Of a stretch of DNA of 64,000 nt, positions 1-11,605 are shown one piece after another. The position numbers were made by a program, and so were the translations under genes. The stretch is from NCBI GenBank assembly GCA_900660155.1, contig CABFPE010000174.1, positions 971,567 through 1,035,566 on the forward strand, given 5' to 3'. A model generated the notes under the pieces. It did not search any database. It saw nothing but the letters and a program-made list of their open reading frames with translations, and was not told the DNA's origin. Each line of letters opens with the position of its first letter. The stretch's first letter is position 1. Source of the stretch: Hofstenia miamia. Taxonomy: Eukaryota > Xenacoelomorpha > Acoela > Hofsteniidae.

Positions 1-4
<4 letters not shown>

Positions 5-43
<39 letters not shown>
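5..43. repeat. (AT)n microsatellite
   Basis: Uninterrupted AT dinucleotide run at the left edge of the window. Similar runs recur at least seven more times in the window. Confidence 0.95.
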
Positions 44-50
<7 letters not shown>

Positions 51-469
51 TTTTATTGCAAAATTGTATTCTAGTGTATCTAGTAACAAGATAATTATTT
101 ATATTATATAATTTAAGCTGTAGTAGTTCTGGCCAAGTTCAGTACATTAACAAGAGTGAGCGTCGTGTGCTTGTATGAAATTCTGTGCACACAAGCTCAC
201 ATCATTTAAAATTTTTAAGACTTTGTTGCTATATTTATATCATTTTGCCTTAAACAAACATTATTGTGCGACATTTAAAAAAACATCTGAATTGACCTTT
301 TTTACCTATTCATTATTTCTCCTTTTGCAATAAACATGCCCCTCATTGGAATAAATAATGCAATCAGATAACCTATTGATCATTTCCATTTTGCAATAAA
401 TTTCTACAGTAGATCTTGGAAACATTAAACCTATAAATTTGCTCTGAAAAGTAAAATGAGTTTTGGATT
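44..469. other. AT-rich sequence, no feature seen
   Basis: I see no coding or structural signal here. The minus-strand open frame at 306-713 mostly opposes the start of the LINE on the other strand and resembles no family I know. Confidence 0.5.
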
Positions 470-1399
470 TCCCACGCCTCTTCATCTCCTCATCTGTGGT
501 GACTTCAACTTTCCTAATGTTTGCTGAAATGCACTTTACTATAATGACGCCTATGAGTCTGCTGTCCCGGATCTTTTTGCGGCATACTCTCTTGAACAAC
601 TTGTATTTTCTCCTACTTCCCGCTCCTCCCTCCTTGACTTGGTTTTGTGCTCTCATCCTGATAACATTTTTGACACCTCTGTGGTCCCTGTTCCGGTTAA
701 ACTGTCTGATCACTCATTTGTTCGTTTCAACCTGTCTGTCAATTCTATTACCCCATCTGCTCCTCAATATGCTCGATCTAACAGTGATTTTGTACCTTTA
801 AATGCTGCTCTCTCTTTTTAATTCCCCATTTTTAATGACTTTTTTTCATCTGATGACTGGTACACCTTCCTTCACCACGTTCCTTCCTTTGTTCCTCGTC
901 GTCGGAAAGGCGTGTTTCTCTCCCTTTCTATTTCTCGTTCCGTATGCTTGCTCTTTCAATAAACTTCAATCTTTCAGACTTTGTTCTGGTCCTTCTGATT
1001 CTCGCAAAACTCTTCTCTCACATAAGACGTCATCAACTTCATGGAACTTGACAAAATCTCTCTGCTGTCCAGCTTTTCATCTGAATCTTATCAACACACT
1101 TATTCTTTCTTGCGTTCCCTTCATTCCAAACCTGACCTCACTATCTTGAAATAGAACATTCTTTCTGCTCACTCGGATCTAGAAAAAGCTGATCACTTCA
1201 ATGCCTATTTTGCCTTGAATTTCTCTGATCCTGTCCTACTCTTCTTGCCACGTCCCCGCTAATTCGCCTATGTGACATCATCTTCAACGCCCATGATATC
1301 TCCCTCCTTCCAGTTACCTTGTCCTTCCTCTTCTGACGCGCCCCGTCCTTTGTAATTTACGAAAACTCCTCAACTCTTTCCATCTATTTACTATTTAAA

Positions 1400-3000
1400 T
1401 AATAATAATAATAATCAATGACTTTATTTAGCCGTTGAAGTCATACACAACAAAAAATAAAAACAAGTCAAGTTTTACGCAGCGAGGACAGTCAAAGGAG
1501 ATGAAATAGGAGCAAATGGAAGAGTAGGCGAAGTTGGAGAAGGGCTCAGCAAAGAGGAAAGCCATCAAAGATTTCTTGAAGCTCGGTGGCGGGGAAAAAA
1601 AATCAATTGCTGTTGGAGAGTTGCGAGTCAAGATGTAATTAGCAGCAGTACCAGCACGATTGAAAACGAGTGAAGGGTACGATGTTTCTTTGTACGAGGA
1701 ATGGAGAAGGTGACAACATAATCAAAGCGAGTGCAGCAGGAATTAGAGAACTTAATGAAATCAAAAGGATCAAGATCCAATTTGCGAGTCAGTAGTCGAT
1801 TGAACAGAAGGAGATCACAGGCATGGAAGTAGAGTGACAGCGGGAGAGTGGAGAATTTCAGCAGAGCGTCTTTATAGTCCAAAGAGGAAATCCATTTGAA
1901 AGCGCGTTTCTGGAAACGTTCCATGGAGTTGAACAAAGCACGAGAAGGCCACCAACAAGGAGACGCGTAGAGAAGAATGGCGCGAGGAATGGACTTGAAC
2001 AAAGAGAGTTTCACAGCGGACGAGGTATTAAAAGGAACATTACGAAAAAGGGCAAATAGCGAGGAATTAGCTTTGCGGAGACGCAAAGACACATGTCCAG
2101 TCCAATTTAAGTTTGCAGCAAGTTGAACTCCAAGATGAGTGTGATGAGGCGTAAAGTTCACAGGTAGAGGCAAATCAGAAGGGGGAGCCACAGAAAAGGA
2201 AATACCACATGTCTTGGTAGTGCTAAAATCGAGATGGTTGACAGAGGACCAAGTATGACAAGGCTCAAGATCAGAAAAAATGTTCGACGCAAAAGACCAA
2301 CCAAAATCAAAAATCGCAGTGTCATCGACATACAACAGGCAAGACGAGTTGAGAACAGAATGAGGGAGGTCGTTAATGGCAACGAGGAAGAAAAGAACAG
2401 CAAACACTGAGCCTTGAGGGGCACCACTAGTAACGGGGACAGGAGAAGAGATAGACGAGTTGATTTTGACACACTGGTGGCGATTAGTCAGGTAGGACTG
2501 GAACAGTTCGATGAAATCCACATCAAAACCAAATAAACGTAACTTGTCAAGCAGAATGGAATGAGGGAGACGATCAAACGCTTTTGAGATGTCAAGAAAG
2601 ATAACACAACCAGGATCATTACTATCAGAGTGAAAGTAGCAGTTTTCGATCAGAGTGAGCAGGTTAGTAATCGTAGAGCGACCAGGAAGGTTGCCATGCT
2701 GAGAAGAAGAGATGAGGTGACGAATTTTTGGGAATACATAACGAAAAACAAGGCGTTCAAAGATGATAGACAGTCGAGATAGAATAGCTATTGGGCGGTA
2801 GGACGTGACCTGCGAAGAGGGAAGCTGATTAGTTTTTAACAGCGGAGAAATCCAAGATGTCTTCCAACAGGCGGGATAGCGCTTAGTGGAGCAAATGAAG
2901 GAGTAAAGATGCTTTAAATGCATAGAAAGCGTGGAGGAGGCTTCATGAATTACAAAGGAAGGAACACCGTCAGGATAACAAGGACCGGACAACTTGCAAG
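1400..3000 (-). mobile_element. LINE-A inner copy, 5'-truncated, antisense
   Basis: Younger 1.6-kb copy of the same LINE family, inserted antisense into the outer copy. Its 3' end, read on the minus strand, is CAACGGCTAAATAAAGTCAT followed by (ATT)n at 1400-1415. It is 5'-truncated within the reverse transcriptase, as is usual for target-primed insertion. The flanks share ATTTAA (left near 1393, right near 3001), which I take as a short target-site duplication. The outer copy's reading resumes right after it. Confidence 0.85.
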
Positions 3001-3010
3001 ATTTAAGCAT
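1628..3010 (-). CDS. LINE-A reverse transcriptase, 460-codon open frame
   Basis: Reverse transcriptase of the inner LINE-A copy, open for 460 codons. Motifs in order are SYRPIAILSRLSIIFERLVF (RT block 1-2) near residue 70, LDISKAFDRLPHSILLDKL (catalytic Asp) near 140, SGAPQGS near 195, and YVDDTAIFDF (catalytic Asp pair) near 225. A thumb-like region and a C-terminal helical part follow. The first ATG lies in the outer copy's sequence at the junction, so it is a chance start; the true ORF2 start and the endonuclease are missing because of 5' truncation. The catalytic residues look preserved, so this copy is younger than the outer one. It is dead as an element because it lacks the 5' half. The CR1/Jockey-group assignment is from motif style only. 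Confidence 0.85.
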   Translation of the reverse strand: MLKSCKLSGPCYPDGVPSFVIHEASSTLSMHLKHLYSFICSTKRYPACWKTSWISPLLKTNQLPSSQVTSYRPIAILSRLSIIFERLVFRYVFPKIRHLISSSQHGNLPGRSTITNLLTLIENCYFHSDSNDPGCVIFLDISKAFDRLPHSILLDKLRLFGFDVDFIELFQSYLTNRHQCVKINSSISSPVPVTSGAPQGSVFAVLFFLVAINDLPHSVLNSSCLLYVDDTAIFDFGWSFASNIFSDLEPCHTWSSVNHLDFSTTKTCGISFSVAPPSDLPLPVNFTPHHTHLGVQLAANLNWTGHVSLRLRKANSSLFALFRNVPFNTSSAVKLSLFKSIPRAILLYASPCWWPSRALFNSMERFQKRAFKWISSLDYKDALLKFSTLPLSLYFHACDLLLFNRLLTRKLDLDPFDFIKFSNSCCTRFDYVVTFSIPRTKKHRTLHSFSIVLVLLLITS

Positions 3011-4236
3011 CTCTTCCCCTTCATTTGCTCCTCTGGGCGTCTGGAAAGCATCTTGAATCTCCCACTGTTAAAATCCAATCAGCTTCCCTCTTGTCAAGTC
3101 ACTTCTGATCGACCAATTACTATTCTTTCTCGGCTGTCAATCATCTTTGAGCGCCTTGTCTTTCGTTACGTGTTCCCTAACATTCGTCACCTCATCTCCT
3201 CTTCTCTGCATTGTGACCTTTCTTGGCGTTATACTATCACTGACTTTTCACTTTGATTGAAAACTGTTATTTCCATTCTGATCGTAATGATCCTGGTTGC
3301 ATTATCTTTCTTGACATTTCTAAAGCTTTTTATCCGCTCCCTCATTCTATTCTTGACAAATTTAGTATATTTGGCTTTCATCAAACTCTTCCAATTCTAC
3401 CTGTCCAATCGTCGTCAGAGTGTCAAAATCAGCTTGTCTATTCTCCTGCTCTTGTCTCTAGTGATGCTCCTCAACGACCTCCCTCAATCTGTCCTCAACT
3501 CATTCTGTCTACTCTACGTTGATGACTGTGATTTTCAACCTTGGTAGTTCTTTGGCTTCCAGTATTTCCTCTGATCTTGAGCTTTTGGCCACTTGGTCTT
3601 CCGTTAACCAAGACTTGTGGTATTTCCTTTTCTGTGTCTCCCCCTTCTTATCTTCCTCTTCTGTGAACTTTTCTCCTCATTATACTCATCTTGAGTTCAA
3701 CTTGCTGCTTTGCTAATTTCAATTGGTCGGAACTTGTGTCCTTCCGTCTATGCAAAGCTAATTCCTCGCTCTTTGCCCTCTTCTGCAGTGTTCCCATTAA
3801 TTCCCCATCTGCTGTAAAACTTTGTTCAAGTCCAATTCTCCCGCCATTCTCCTCTACTCTTTTTCCTGTTGGTGGCCTTCTCGTGCCTTGTTCCACTCCA
3901 TGGAACGATTATAGCAGAGTGCTTTCAAATGTATCTCTCTCTTGCCATACAAAGACGCTCTTTCAAATTCTCCACTCTCCCGCTGTCACCACTTCCATGG
4001 CTGCGATCTCCTTATGTTCAAATGCTTGCTCACTGGATCTTGATCCTTTTGATTTCATTAAGTTCTCTAATTCTCGCTCCACTCACTGTGATGATGTTGT
4101 CACTTTTTCATCGTCATCTACTCTTCCATCTCTTGTAACTGTCCTCGCTGCCGTAAACGTGACTTGTTTTTATTTTTTGTAGTGTCTGCCTTCAGCGGCT
4201 AAATAAAGTCATTCATTATTATTATTATTATCATTA

Positions 4237-4575
4237 TTCTTACTTCTCACAGCTTCATGCTGGTATTATTCTCAGCTCGGGGAACTCACCAATTCCCAGG
4301 GAGTCTGAGAGCTTTCTTCAGGACTCTAGCTGTTCCTAACAATGCTCCCTACCACTCCTCCCCATTTTGGTACTCCCAACTCCTCCAAATATTTCTTACG
4401 CTTCTTACTTACTGCTCCTAGTGCTCCTACTACTACCGGGACTACTTTAACCCTCTTCAATTTCCACAGCCTTCTATTTCCTCTACCAACTTCCTGTACT
4501 TGTCTATCTTTCTCCTTGCTTTCTACATTCCTGTCCCCTCTCATTTCCCTGGCTGCTTCCAAAACGTCACCATAT
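4237..4575 (-). mobile_element. LINE-B 3'-end fragment
   Basis: On the minus strand this encodes the C-terminal end of a second LINE family, including KVVPVVVGALGAV and a conserved RNVESKEKD segment. The same end recurs at 46686-47000. Its 3' end meets the (ATT)n tail of LINE-A head-on, so the two elements converge on one ATT tract. Everything upstream of about 4575 is missing. Confidence 0.8.
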
Positions 4576-5056
4576 TTAGCTAAATTTTCAAAATCTTTTA
4601 AAATGCATTTTAATCAATTTTGTTCCTATTATTATGCATTTTTTTTAATTTTCAACAGTTTATTGTACATATTCTAATAAGCATAAGTCGACGCTGACGC
4701 TTGACAGGTTAAAGAGACGCTACCCTAGTCATGATGAGGTTTTTAAAAAAATTTAGCGTGAGATATAAGTATATTAATATATTTGGGCGCTATATAGAAA
4801 TTTCTCATATTAATTGGGCGCTATGTGCATTTCTTTAAAGAAATGTTGATTCCTTGCTTTTAAAATTTCTTAGTTCTTAATTATACGAACATTAAAGATT
4901 CATAAAGAGTGAAAATGTAAGTGAATGTTAAATTCACACACTAATGGACGAAAAATTTCTAAAAATACGAAAATTTCAATCATGTTTAAGGTTTTACAAT
5001 GTGTGTTTGCCAATTTGCTGGTTGTTCTGCTTAAACAGTTTTCGAAATTTTTCCTT

Positions 5057-5092
<36 letters not shown>

Positions 5093-5888
5093 TCAAGACA
5101 TTGCATTTGACGGTTTTCATCTCATCTAGTTATTCAAAGTTGATATTCAAGAAAGCGTTCTAAATGCTTAATTAATTGAAGAGCATTATCACAATGGTAA
5201 TAAACATTTAAATGCCTTTAAGTTTACTGATTTTCGGAAATTTTGCTGGAATTTTTTGACAAATAAGATCAATTAAAATTACTTCCATTATGGATTACCA
5301 TTTTATCTGATTGGGATTACAATCTTTAAGTAATCAAATGAAGATATGTCCCTCAACTCTCTGTAGTCTACAATTATCCTCTTAACATATTTACCCGAAA
5401 ATTTTCGTTCAGCAATAGCTAGTAAATAAATTTATGAACGAAAACCTCTCTGAGGTATCTGTCACTTATTACAGCCCCACAATATCTCCTTTGTGCTATT
5501 ATTCCGGTTTTCAATGAGCTCTCTGTTGCTAGAGAGAGAATTACTTCTCGTTATCTGTTCCTTTGTTTTTATGTAGAAAAAATGCGTAAAAAACGAGATA
5601 ATTCGGGATAAAATATGAATCAAAATTGAGATGCCAGTTACATAATTGTTCCAAAGCAATTTGTGTAGTTTGCCTTCCTTATATACAGATTCAAAATCTA
5701 TAATATAATATGATTTTTTTGCATGGTATTTGAAAAAATGTGTATGTTAAGAGGTTAACATATATAAACGGATAAAGAAACATATATAATGATTGATTTG
5801 TATTTTGATATTTTAGAAACAGTTCAGTCAAACGTATTTTAGGTCTTTAATCACATATATGCTTTCTGAACTATGAGATAAATCAATT
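4576..5888. other. Intergenic AT-rich sequence
   Basis: No gene is recognised. It contains an (AT)n run at 5061-5091. The overlapping open frames at 4925-5129 are translations through that run and are not genes. Confidence 0.5.
5061..5091. repeat. (AT)n microsatellite
   Basis: AT dinucleotide run of about 31 bases. Confidence 0.95.
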
Positions 5889-6960
5889 GTAAAGTGGGTG
5901 AGGCCGGCCCACGTGAGCTGAGGTTAGACCCGGTCTATGCATTGCACGTGCTATTTTAGGCAAATGCACTCAGTTTTAGTTTTTCTCCTTGAATAAAGAA
6001 TACAAGTAAGAGTCGGTAGTGCTCAGAAAATTCTAGTGACAAAAATATTTCGTCGACAGTAGACAATAAAGTAGGTGATTCGGCAGGGTGCCCGGAATTT
6101 TCCGAAGCTGTCTCTGCATCGATTTGGTCATTTTGAGAAAACAGAGTTTCATAAAATTTTAATGAACATACGGCATTTGTTTTACAGCCAAGGAATCAAG
6201 TAAAGTGTAGATTCTTGGCTTAGATATTTTCTCCGACTCCAGCAAGGATCCCTGTACCACCGCGTGTCAGAATATCGTTGACCTTTATTTGAACCACAAA
6301 ATGCATTAATTTGACCAAAAATGAAGTCATTTTGATGATCGTGCACAAGATTGCTCTATTCGGTCTGTTAGTATCGCATCCTGCAAACTCTCTATAAGGA
6401 TGATCTCTCTTGGGCACATTTTTACCTTCGACCATGAAGGCAAACTCGTACTCTTCATCGCTATCATCCCCTGACTCCTCAAAAGCATTCACGGAGAGCA
6501 GCTGTCATTCCGTGACAATTGTCGGATTAAAATGCCATACACTTTTTGTACCCAGGTGAACTGATTTGAGGGTTTCGTGCAATTCTGCAGCTATTAAATT
6601 TCATGTACCGTTAGCAACAACTTTAAAGTCAATGACTTGCGTAAAATGATTCCAAAGCACGTCGATCCACGACACCAGGACTACAAATCCTTGTCGATTT
6701 GTCTAATGATCTAACTGCACACCATAATGTGGGAGCGCCATGTCGCGCTCAATTGTTTTGAAGTCAGGTAATTTGTCAATTTACTGCATGGTTGCTCGTA
6801 GATCTGAAAACGTGCATTGGTAATGTAGTGTTTGAAAATGCACGCATGAGCGCCTGACGCTTTCAGTTTTCTAACGTTATTGATTGGAAAGAGGATCGTA
6901 TGGTCATTTGGGAGGACCCAAGTAGTTGTTGGGAAATAATTTTCTTCATCACTTCTGTAT
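5889..6960 (-). mobile_element. Possible Gypsy-like LTR element fossil
   Basis: The 5889-6057 segment begins TG and ends CA, is more GC-rich than its surroundings and has an LTR-like look. A minus-strand open frame at 6220-6492 has a DSDEEYEF stretch followed by VQIKVNDI, which resembles the region ahead of the protease in Gypsy-type polyproteins. The element is old and broken in many places. Family and limits are inferred from short motifs only, and the LTR call could be wrong. Confidence 0.35.
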
Positions 6961-7130
6961 GAACTCTAGTCAAGTGATCCTCAGCATTGTATAAAAAATT
7001 GTTTTTTTTAACACCGGTTACTTATTTGCATACGGTAGACTTATAACAATTGTTTCCATCATTTTACTAAAAGTAGGATCTGTTCGCTTGCGCCTTTCAG
7101 TTTTCTGCCGAGGCATTATTGTCTAAAATA

Positions 7131-7440
7131 CAGGGTGTGTAGAAATAGTTCTTTTGAACAAAATATATATTGAAAAATGGACAAATCAATATAATAAGGC
7201 TTTTACTAATAAATGAACAAAGTTTTAGAGTTTGTCACTAACAACAGTAAATGTTCAATAACACTACCATTTTGCTCCAGAATCAGCTGTAGTCTTCGAG
7301 GGTTACACTTATGAAGCATCCCATTTTTTTCTTTCCATGTGAGAGGGCAAACTGCTATTTCATGTGACGCATTTTTAACTATTGATACACATATTTCATG
7401 GTTTATCAGAACAGTTAATTGAGGTTCTTGTGTAAGGTAT
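7131..7440 (-). mobile_element. mariner-type transposon, 3' fragment (copy 1)
   Basis: Begins at TA|CAGGGTGTGTAG, a mariner-like inverted-repeat end next to a TA target site. Read on the minus strand it encodes a transposase C-terminus, [18 protein letters not shown]. The first roughly 180 bp are clearly related to 33303-33450 (copy 2), by eye about four bases in five. The catalytic part is absent, so this is a dead fragment. Confidence 0.75.
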
Positions 7441-8436
7441 ATTGCTAAAATCCAGATTGCTCCTCATGCAAAAATGTCTGGTATTTTCTTCTCTGAAAAT
7501 AGGCATTCCTTAAAGTTTTTCCTGTCTTGTGTATCATATTAAAAATTTTATTTCTCTTAACACTCTTTCTACTGATCTGTGGTACTGTGATGAAGGGCTT
7601 CTGATATTTAATGTGGGCTAATCAGACTTGGGGTTCTGATCAGCTAAAATCTCAGACCAAATTTCTTTAATTTCACCTAGTGTTTGAGCACTTTGTGGAA
7701 ATGGAAAACTCACTCTCATATCTGTAACCATATATAATGATGGAGTGGATGGGTCTGTTACCTCCAGAGTTTGTGACTGCAGAATGGTGTCAATTATCAG
7801 TTTCTGATTGACAGTTAATCTGTGAGATGGTGTCTTCTGGCATAACATAAGATCAGTATTTAAAAGTTTAGTGACTGAAATAATCTTAGTGTGGTACATT
7901 GAAATTGGGCAATAGCTTGAATGAAATAATATAATAAAATTCTCCATATGGAAGTGTAAACTTTTGACTGTGTCAGGTATTTCATCTTCATATTCTTCTC
8001 AGACAACCATAACAAGGTGGATGCCCTCTACTTTGGCTATTCTGTAGGCAATCTCTATTTACTCCATGATCCATTCATTCATGTACTCTGAAAAAATATA
8101 TCACCAACAAACTTGAGAAATCAATGTTTACACAATAAAACTGCTTATTGTTTTACCATTGTTGAGGAATTGACATAAGTTGTAGATGTTGAAGTCTTCA
8201 TCAAATGAAGTTTGCACCATACTCTGCCAGTAAAGGCGACTGACACCTTCAAGCATTTTGGAATCATAGCAAATGATTGTGTTTACTTTCAGACAACATT
8301 CTGCATCAATAATGAAAGGGATTATATTGATTGAACAAGTTAAATTCTTGTTATTATATGTCCATCTTTGTTTGTTCTGGGTTTCCTCAGAAATATTATC
8401 ATGAATGAAATTTGTGGCTCCTCTAGTGGCAATGAA

Positions 8437-9028
8437 ATATGGGTGCAGTGTTTAATTACCAACTTTCAACAGCTTCTTTTTTCTATCTTCTGTCTTCTTA
8501 GAGTGAACTGTAGAAGTGACTGTAGAAGAAATAACAGAGGTCAAAGGGGCTATTGAGTCACTCAATTGGGGGTTGTTTACAATTTGTAATGCCCTAAAAT
8601 GATTATGAATAGTTTGTATTTTATCAGTTTTATGAGTCTCTTTTGCCAGCTCTGCTTGCACACATGGAGATACATGTCTCCCCACATAGTAGCAAGATGA
8701 GGACGTCATTGTTGCTGTCTCCTCTCCTAATTATATGGGTGCAGTGTTTAATTACCAACTTTCAACAGCTTCTTTTTTCTATCTTCTGTCTTCTTAGAGT
8801 GAACTGTAGAAGTGACTGTAGAAGAAATAACAGAGGTCAAAGGGGCTATTGAGTCACTCAATTGGGGGTTGTTTACAATTTGTAATGCCCTAAAATGATT
8901 ATGAATAGTTTGTATTTTATCAGTTTTATGAGTCTCTTTTGCCAGCTCTGCTTGCACACATGGAGATACATGTCTCCCCACATAGTAGCAAGATGAGGAC
9001 GTCATTGTTGCTGTCTCCTCTCCTAATT
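8437..9028. repeat. Perfect tandem duplication, 2 x 296 bp
   Basis: 8437-8732 and 8733-9028 appear identical base for base, directly adjacent and in the same orientation. Each begins ATATGGGTGCAGTG and ends CTCTCCTAATT. It lies in the unassigned 3' part of the LTR fossil. Identity this complete in an otherwise decayed region means a very recent duplication or an assembly error. Confidence 0.9.
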
Positions 9029-11587
9029 GTGGAGCTATGTTTTGCCCACACAGGATAGGAATCACCACAGCATCTTCATATCAACATCTTTTCTTATCAC
9101 AAGCCTTGTTGAGGCATTGGTATCATCTCTGCTACCTACCATCCTCCTTCTCACTCAGCCTCTGCTCATTCACCCTCTGGGGCAATACATGTACTTGATT
9201 AAAGTCATTAGTATTACTGTCATTTTCATAAAACTCAGTATCATTAAAATCCTCTACAGAAAAATCAGTTAAGTTTTCATATGTTTCAAACACATTGATA
9301 TTGGTGTTGACCAATGTAAATTCACTATTATCACCAATAATTACATGCTCAATATCCTTTATAGCTCTTTTGAGGCTCTGAAAGTGTACCATTTTACCAT
9401 TATTTAGTTTGTATGTATTATGGTCAAGCACTTTCTCTATAGTGAAAGGCCCTTGCCAATTATTTGCCAATTTCTGTACTTGATTATAATATGTAGTAAC
9501 ACAGGGTAAGTAGGCAAAAACTTTATCACCCCTCTTATGAGGTTCCCCATATAATTTTTTATTGAACATCTTCTTTTGTCATATACTGGATTGGTTTGTG
9601 TTATGACACACCATCAAATGCATTTGTTGCATAACGGCTAATGAAAATGTGTATCAGAGTATTTTGGAAACATCATGGAAAGCAATGTTAAAGCTTCATG
9701 ACATAACATGGCTTTAAACAGACTTACACCAGTAGTGGAGTGTACAGATTTATTATAAAAAAAACCCTATACATTCTATGACATGTCTCCATTGTTTACC
9801 AGCAGCACAGGACAATGCCACTCTAATCAATTATATAAGAGTCCTATTTAATCTTTCTACCAGGCTGTTGGCCCAAGGGTGATAGGTGGTAGTAAATTCA
9901 TGCACAAATTCCAATTCTTTCATCTATGCCTTATTTAAATTTTTTTCAAACTGTGTTCCATGATCAGATATTAATTTACACATGGGCCCATATTTTAAAA
10001 TCCATTCTTTAACAATTTTTTTTGGCTATTTGTTCTGTGAGTGTACTATCTAATGGAATAATGTGAGCATATTTGGTAAAATAATCTACCATTACAAGGA
10101 GGTATTGAAATCCTTCATCATTGTGTGACAATTGCTCTAAATCCATATGTATGATTTCATTTGGGCTATTAGCCACACAACACTCAAGTTTGGCCCTTTG
10201 TTCCAGAAAGCAACTGGAGTTGTGTAGAAGACACTGTTCACACTTGTCTATTACATCCACAACTGCTGATCTTATGCCTATGGTGACATATTGAGAATTA
10301 AAAGTCTTCTCAATTTGAATTATCCCAAGGTGTCCTTTTTTATGTACCCATTTAACTAAATCTTGTCAAATGTATTCAGGAATAGCAAGTCAATTGTTGC
10401 AACTTTTGGTGTAGAGCAAACCCTTTTCAGTTACCTTCCAATTGTATTGTATGTAATACCAATTGACTGTAGGAGAGGTAGGGAAAAAAGGATCTTTAAT
10501 TCTTCTCATTATATCAAATAAAACTTGATCATTTTGTTGATGTTTTATTATCTCTTCCCCAGAGATTTCTTCTCTTATCATAATTGGCAGAATTGCCTTT
10601 CCATTTCTGTCTGCATTAATTTCCAGAATCAACTCCTATTCAGTGTTAGGAATAAATTGGAAGGGGATTTTTTCTCCTGTACAAAACAAAGCAGAATTCA
10701 GAGCTGTTGCAGTTATCTCAGTTGGAAAATGTGCATTTATATTCACAATTCCTGATTGAACCATATGAGCAAACTGATTTGTAATTCTCTCAGCAAGATC
10801 TTTCCAATGCCTCATCCAGTGCAGCACAAGTAACATAATTATCAGATATAGGCTTGGGTGAATGAATTTCATCGTGATTTGTGGCAGCAGTTTTTGTTCC
10901 TGTATCTGGAGCTCTAATGTAAAAGTGGATTCCAACATTTGTCTTTTCATTCTTTGAAAAGCAACTTGTTGAGTGTTGAGCTCTACTTGCAGAAACTCAA
11001 CATGGCATTCACATTCCATTTGCATTGCAACCTGTTGAGATAATGAATCTTTCAAGTGTTCAATTTCCATTTGGTGGGCATCTAAATGTGGGGTAGGTTG
11101 ACTGGAATGGCTAAAACTGCTGTAAGGACAAACAGGAATGGGTGGAGCATTCTGAGTATTCAAAATTTGATGATCATTTCTCTGAGTAACCTGACTAGGA
11201 GAAGTTGGTAATGATAAATTAAAAATTGATAAAATGGTACAAGGAGTAATGTCTGGGCTACCACCACTTGTACAGGGGACACTCTGAGGGAGAGGAGTCC
11301 CAAAAATGAGGAGAACAAACAACTGTACAATTAGAATCCATAAATCAGTAAGAACAATACTTTCCAAATAACTATATAAATTGACAGTTGGGAGCATTTC
11401 CCCAAAAATAATGAAACATGTAGATTATAGAAATCACAAATAAACAACCCAAAAATTGGATATGGCAGTATTTGGTAGTAAATCCAACAAGTAGAAGCAC
11501 TGAGACAAAAAGAACTTAAACAAGTAACAACAAAACAAAATCTAATAACCAGTGACAGTAACATAGTTGTTCAGAATCACATCAGGA

Positions 11588-11605
11588 GTCCTGTCATGGT
11601 CGCCA
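11588..11605 (-). other. Primer-binding-like site of LTR fossil
   Basis: On the minus strand the sequence TGGCGACCATGACAGGAC follows directly on the CTACA end of the LTR-like repeat. It is of the TGGCGACC... type used as tRNA primer-binding site by many Gypsy-like elements. This fixes the element's orientation (minus) and the inner LTR edge. Confidence 0.6.

Larger units (their letters stand above)
470..4236 (+). mobile_element. LINE-A outer copy (CR1/Jockey-like), split by an insertion
   Basis: Older plus-strand copy of a non-LTR retrotransposon, in two pieces. The left piece (470-1399) encodes the end of an APE-type endonuclease: ICGDFNFPN near 495, LDLVLCSHPDNI near 637, and a KLSDHSFVRF segment near 697. 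The right piece (about 3000-4200) encodes the reverse transcriptase, readable only by changing frame: LSRLSIIFERLVFRYVFP near 3127, a DISKAF motif near 3313, and YVDD near 3517. It ends with TTCAGCGGCTAAATAAAGTC and an (ATT)n tail at 4207-4236. Many frame changes and stops make it inactive. The end matches that of the inner antisense copy, so both belong to one family. Confidence 0.85.
7450..11605 (-). mobile_element. LTR retroelement fossil (Gypsy-like), internal region
   Basis: Old minus-strand LTR element, broken in several places. Parts in order along the element are: primer-binding-like site at 11588-11605; a gag-like, glutamine-rich stretch with coiled-coil character at 10636-11397; and pol remnants at 9132-10632 with an integrase zinc-binding and catalytic-core region (near 10009-10260) and an integrase C-terminal domain (GDKVFAYLP...NNWQGPF, near 9350-9560). 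An unassigned 3' segment (7450-9068) follows. No 3' LTR was found at the low-coordinate end. The sequence flanking its 5' end is the inverted LTR-like pair at 11606-13807. Confidence 0.75.

Noticed and set aside
4925-5129. Overlapping frames with Tyr-Ile repeats
   Set aside because: They run through an (AT)n microsatellite and have no domain.
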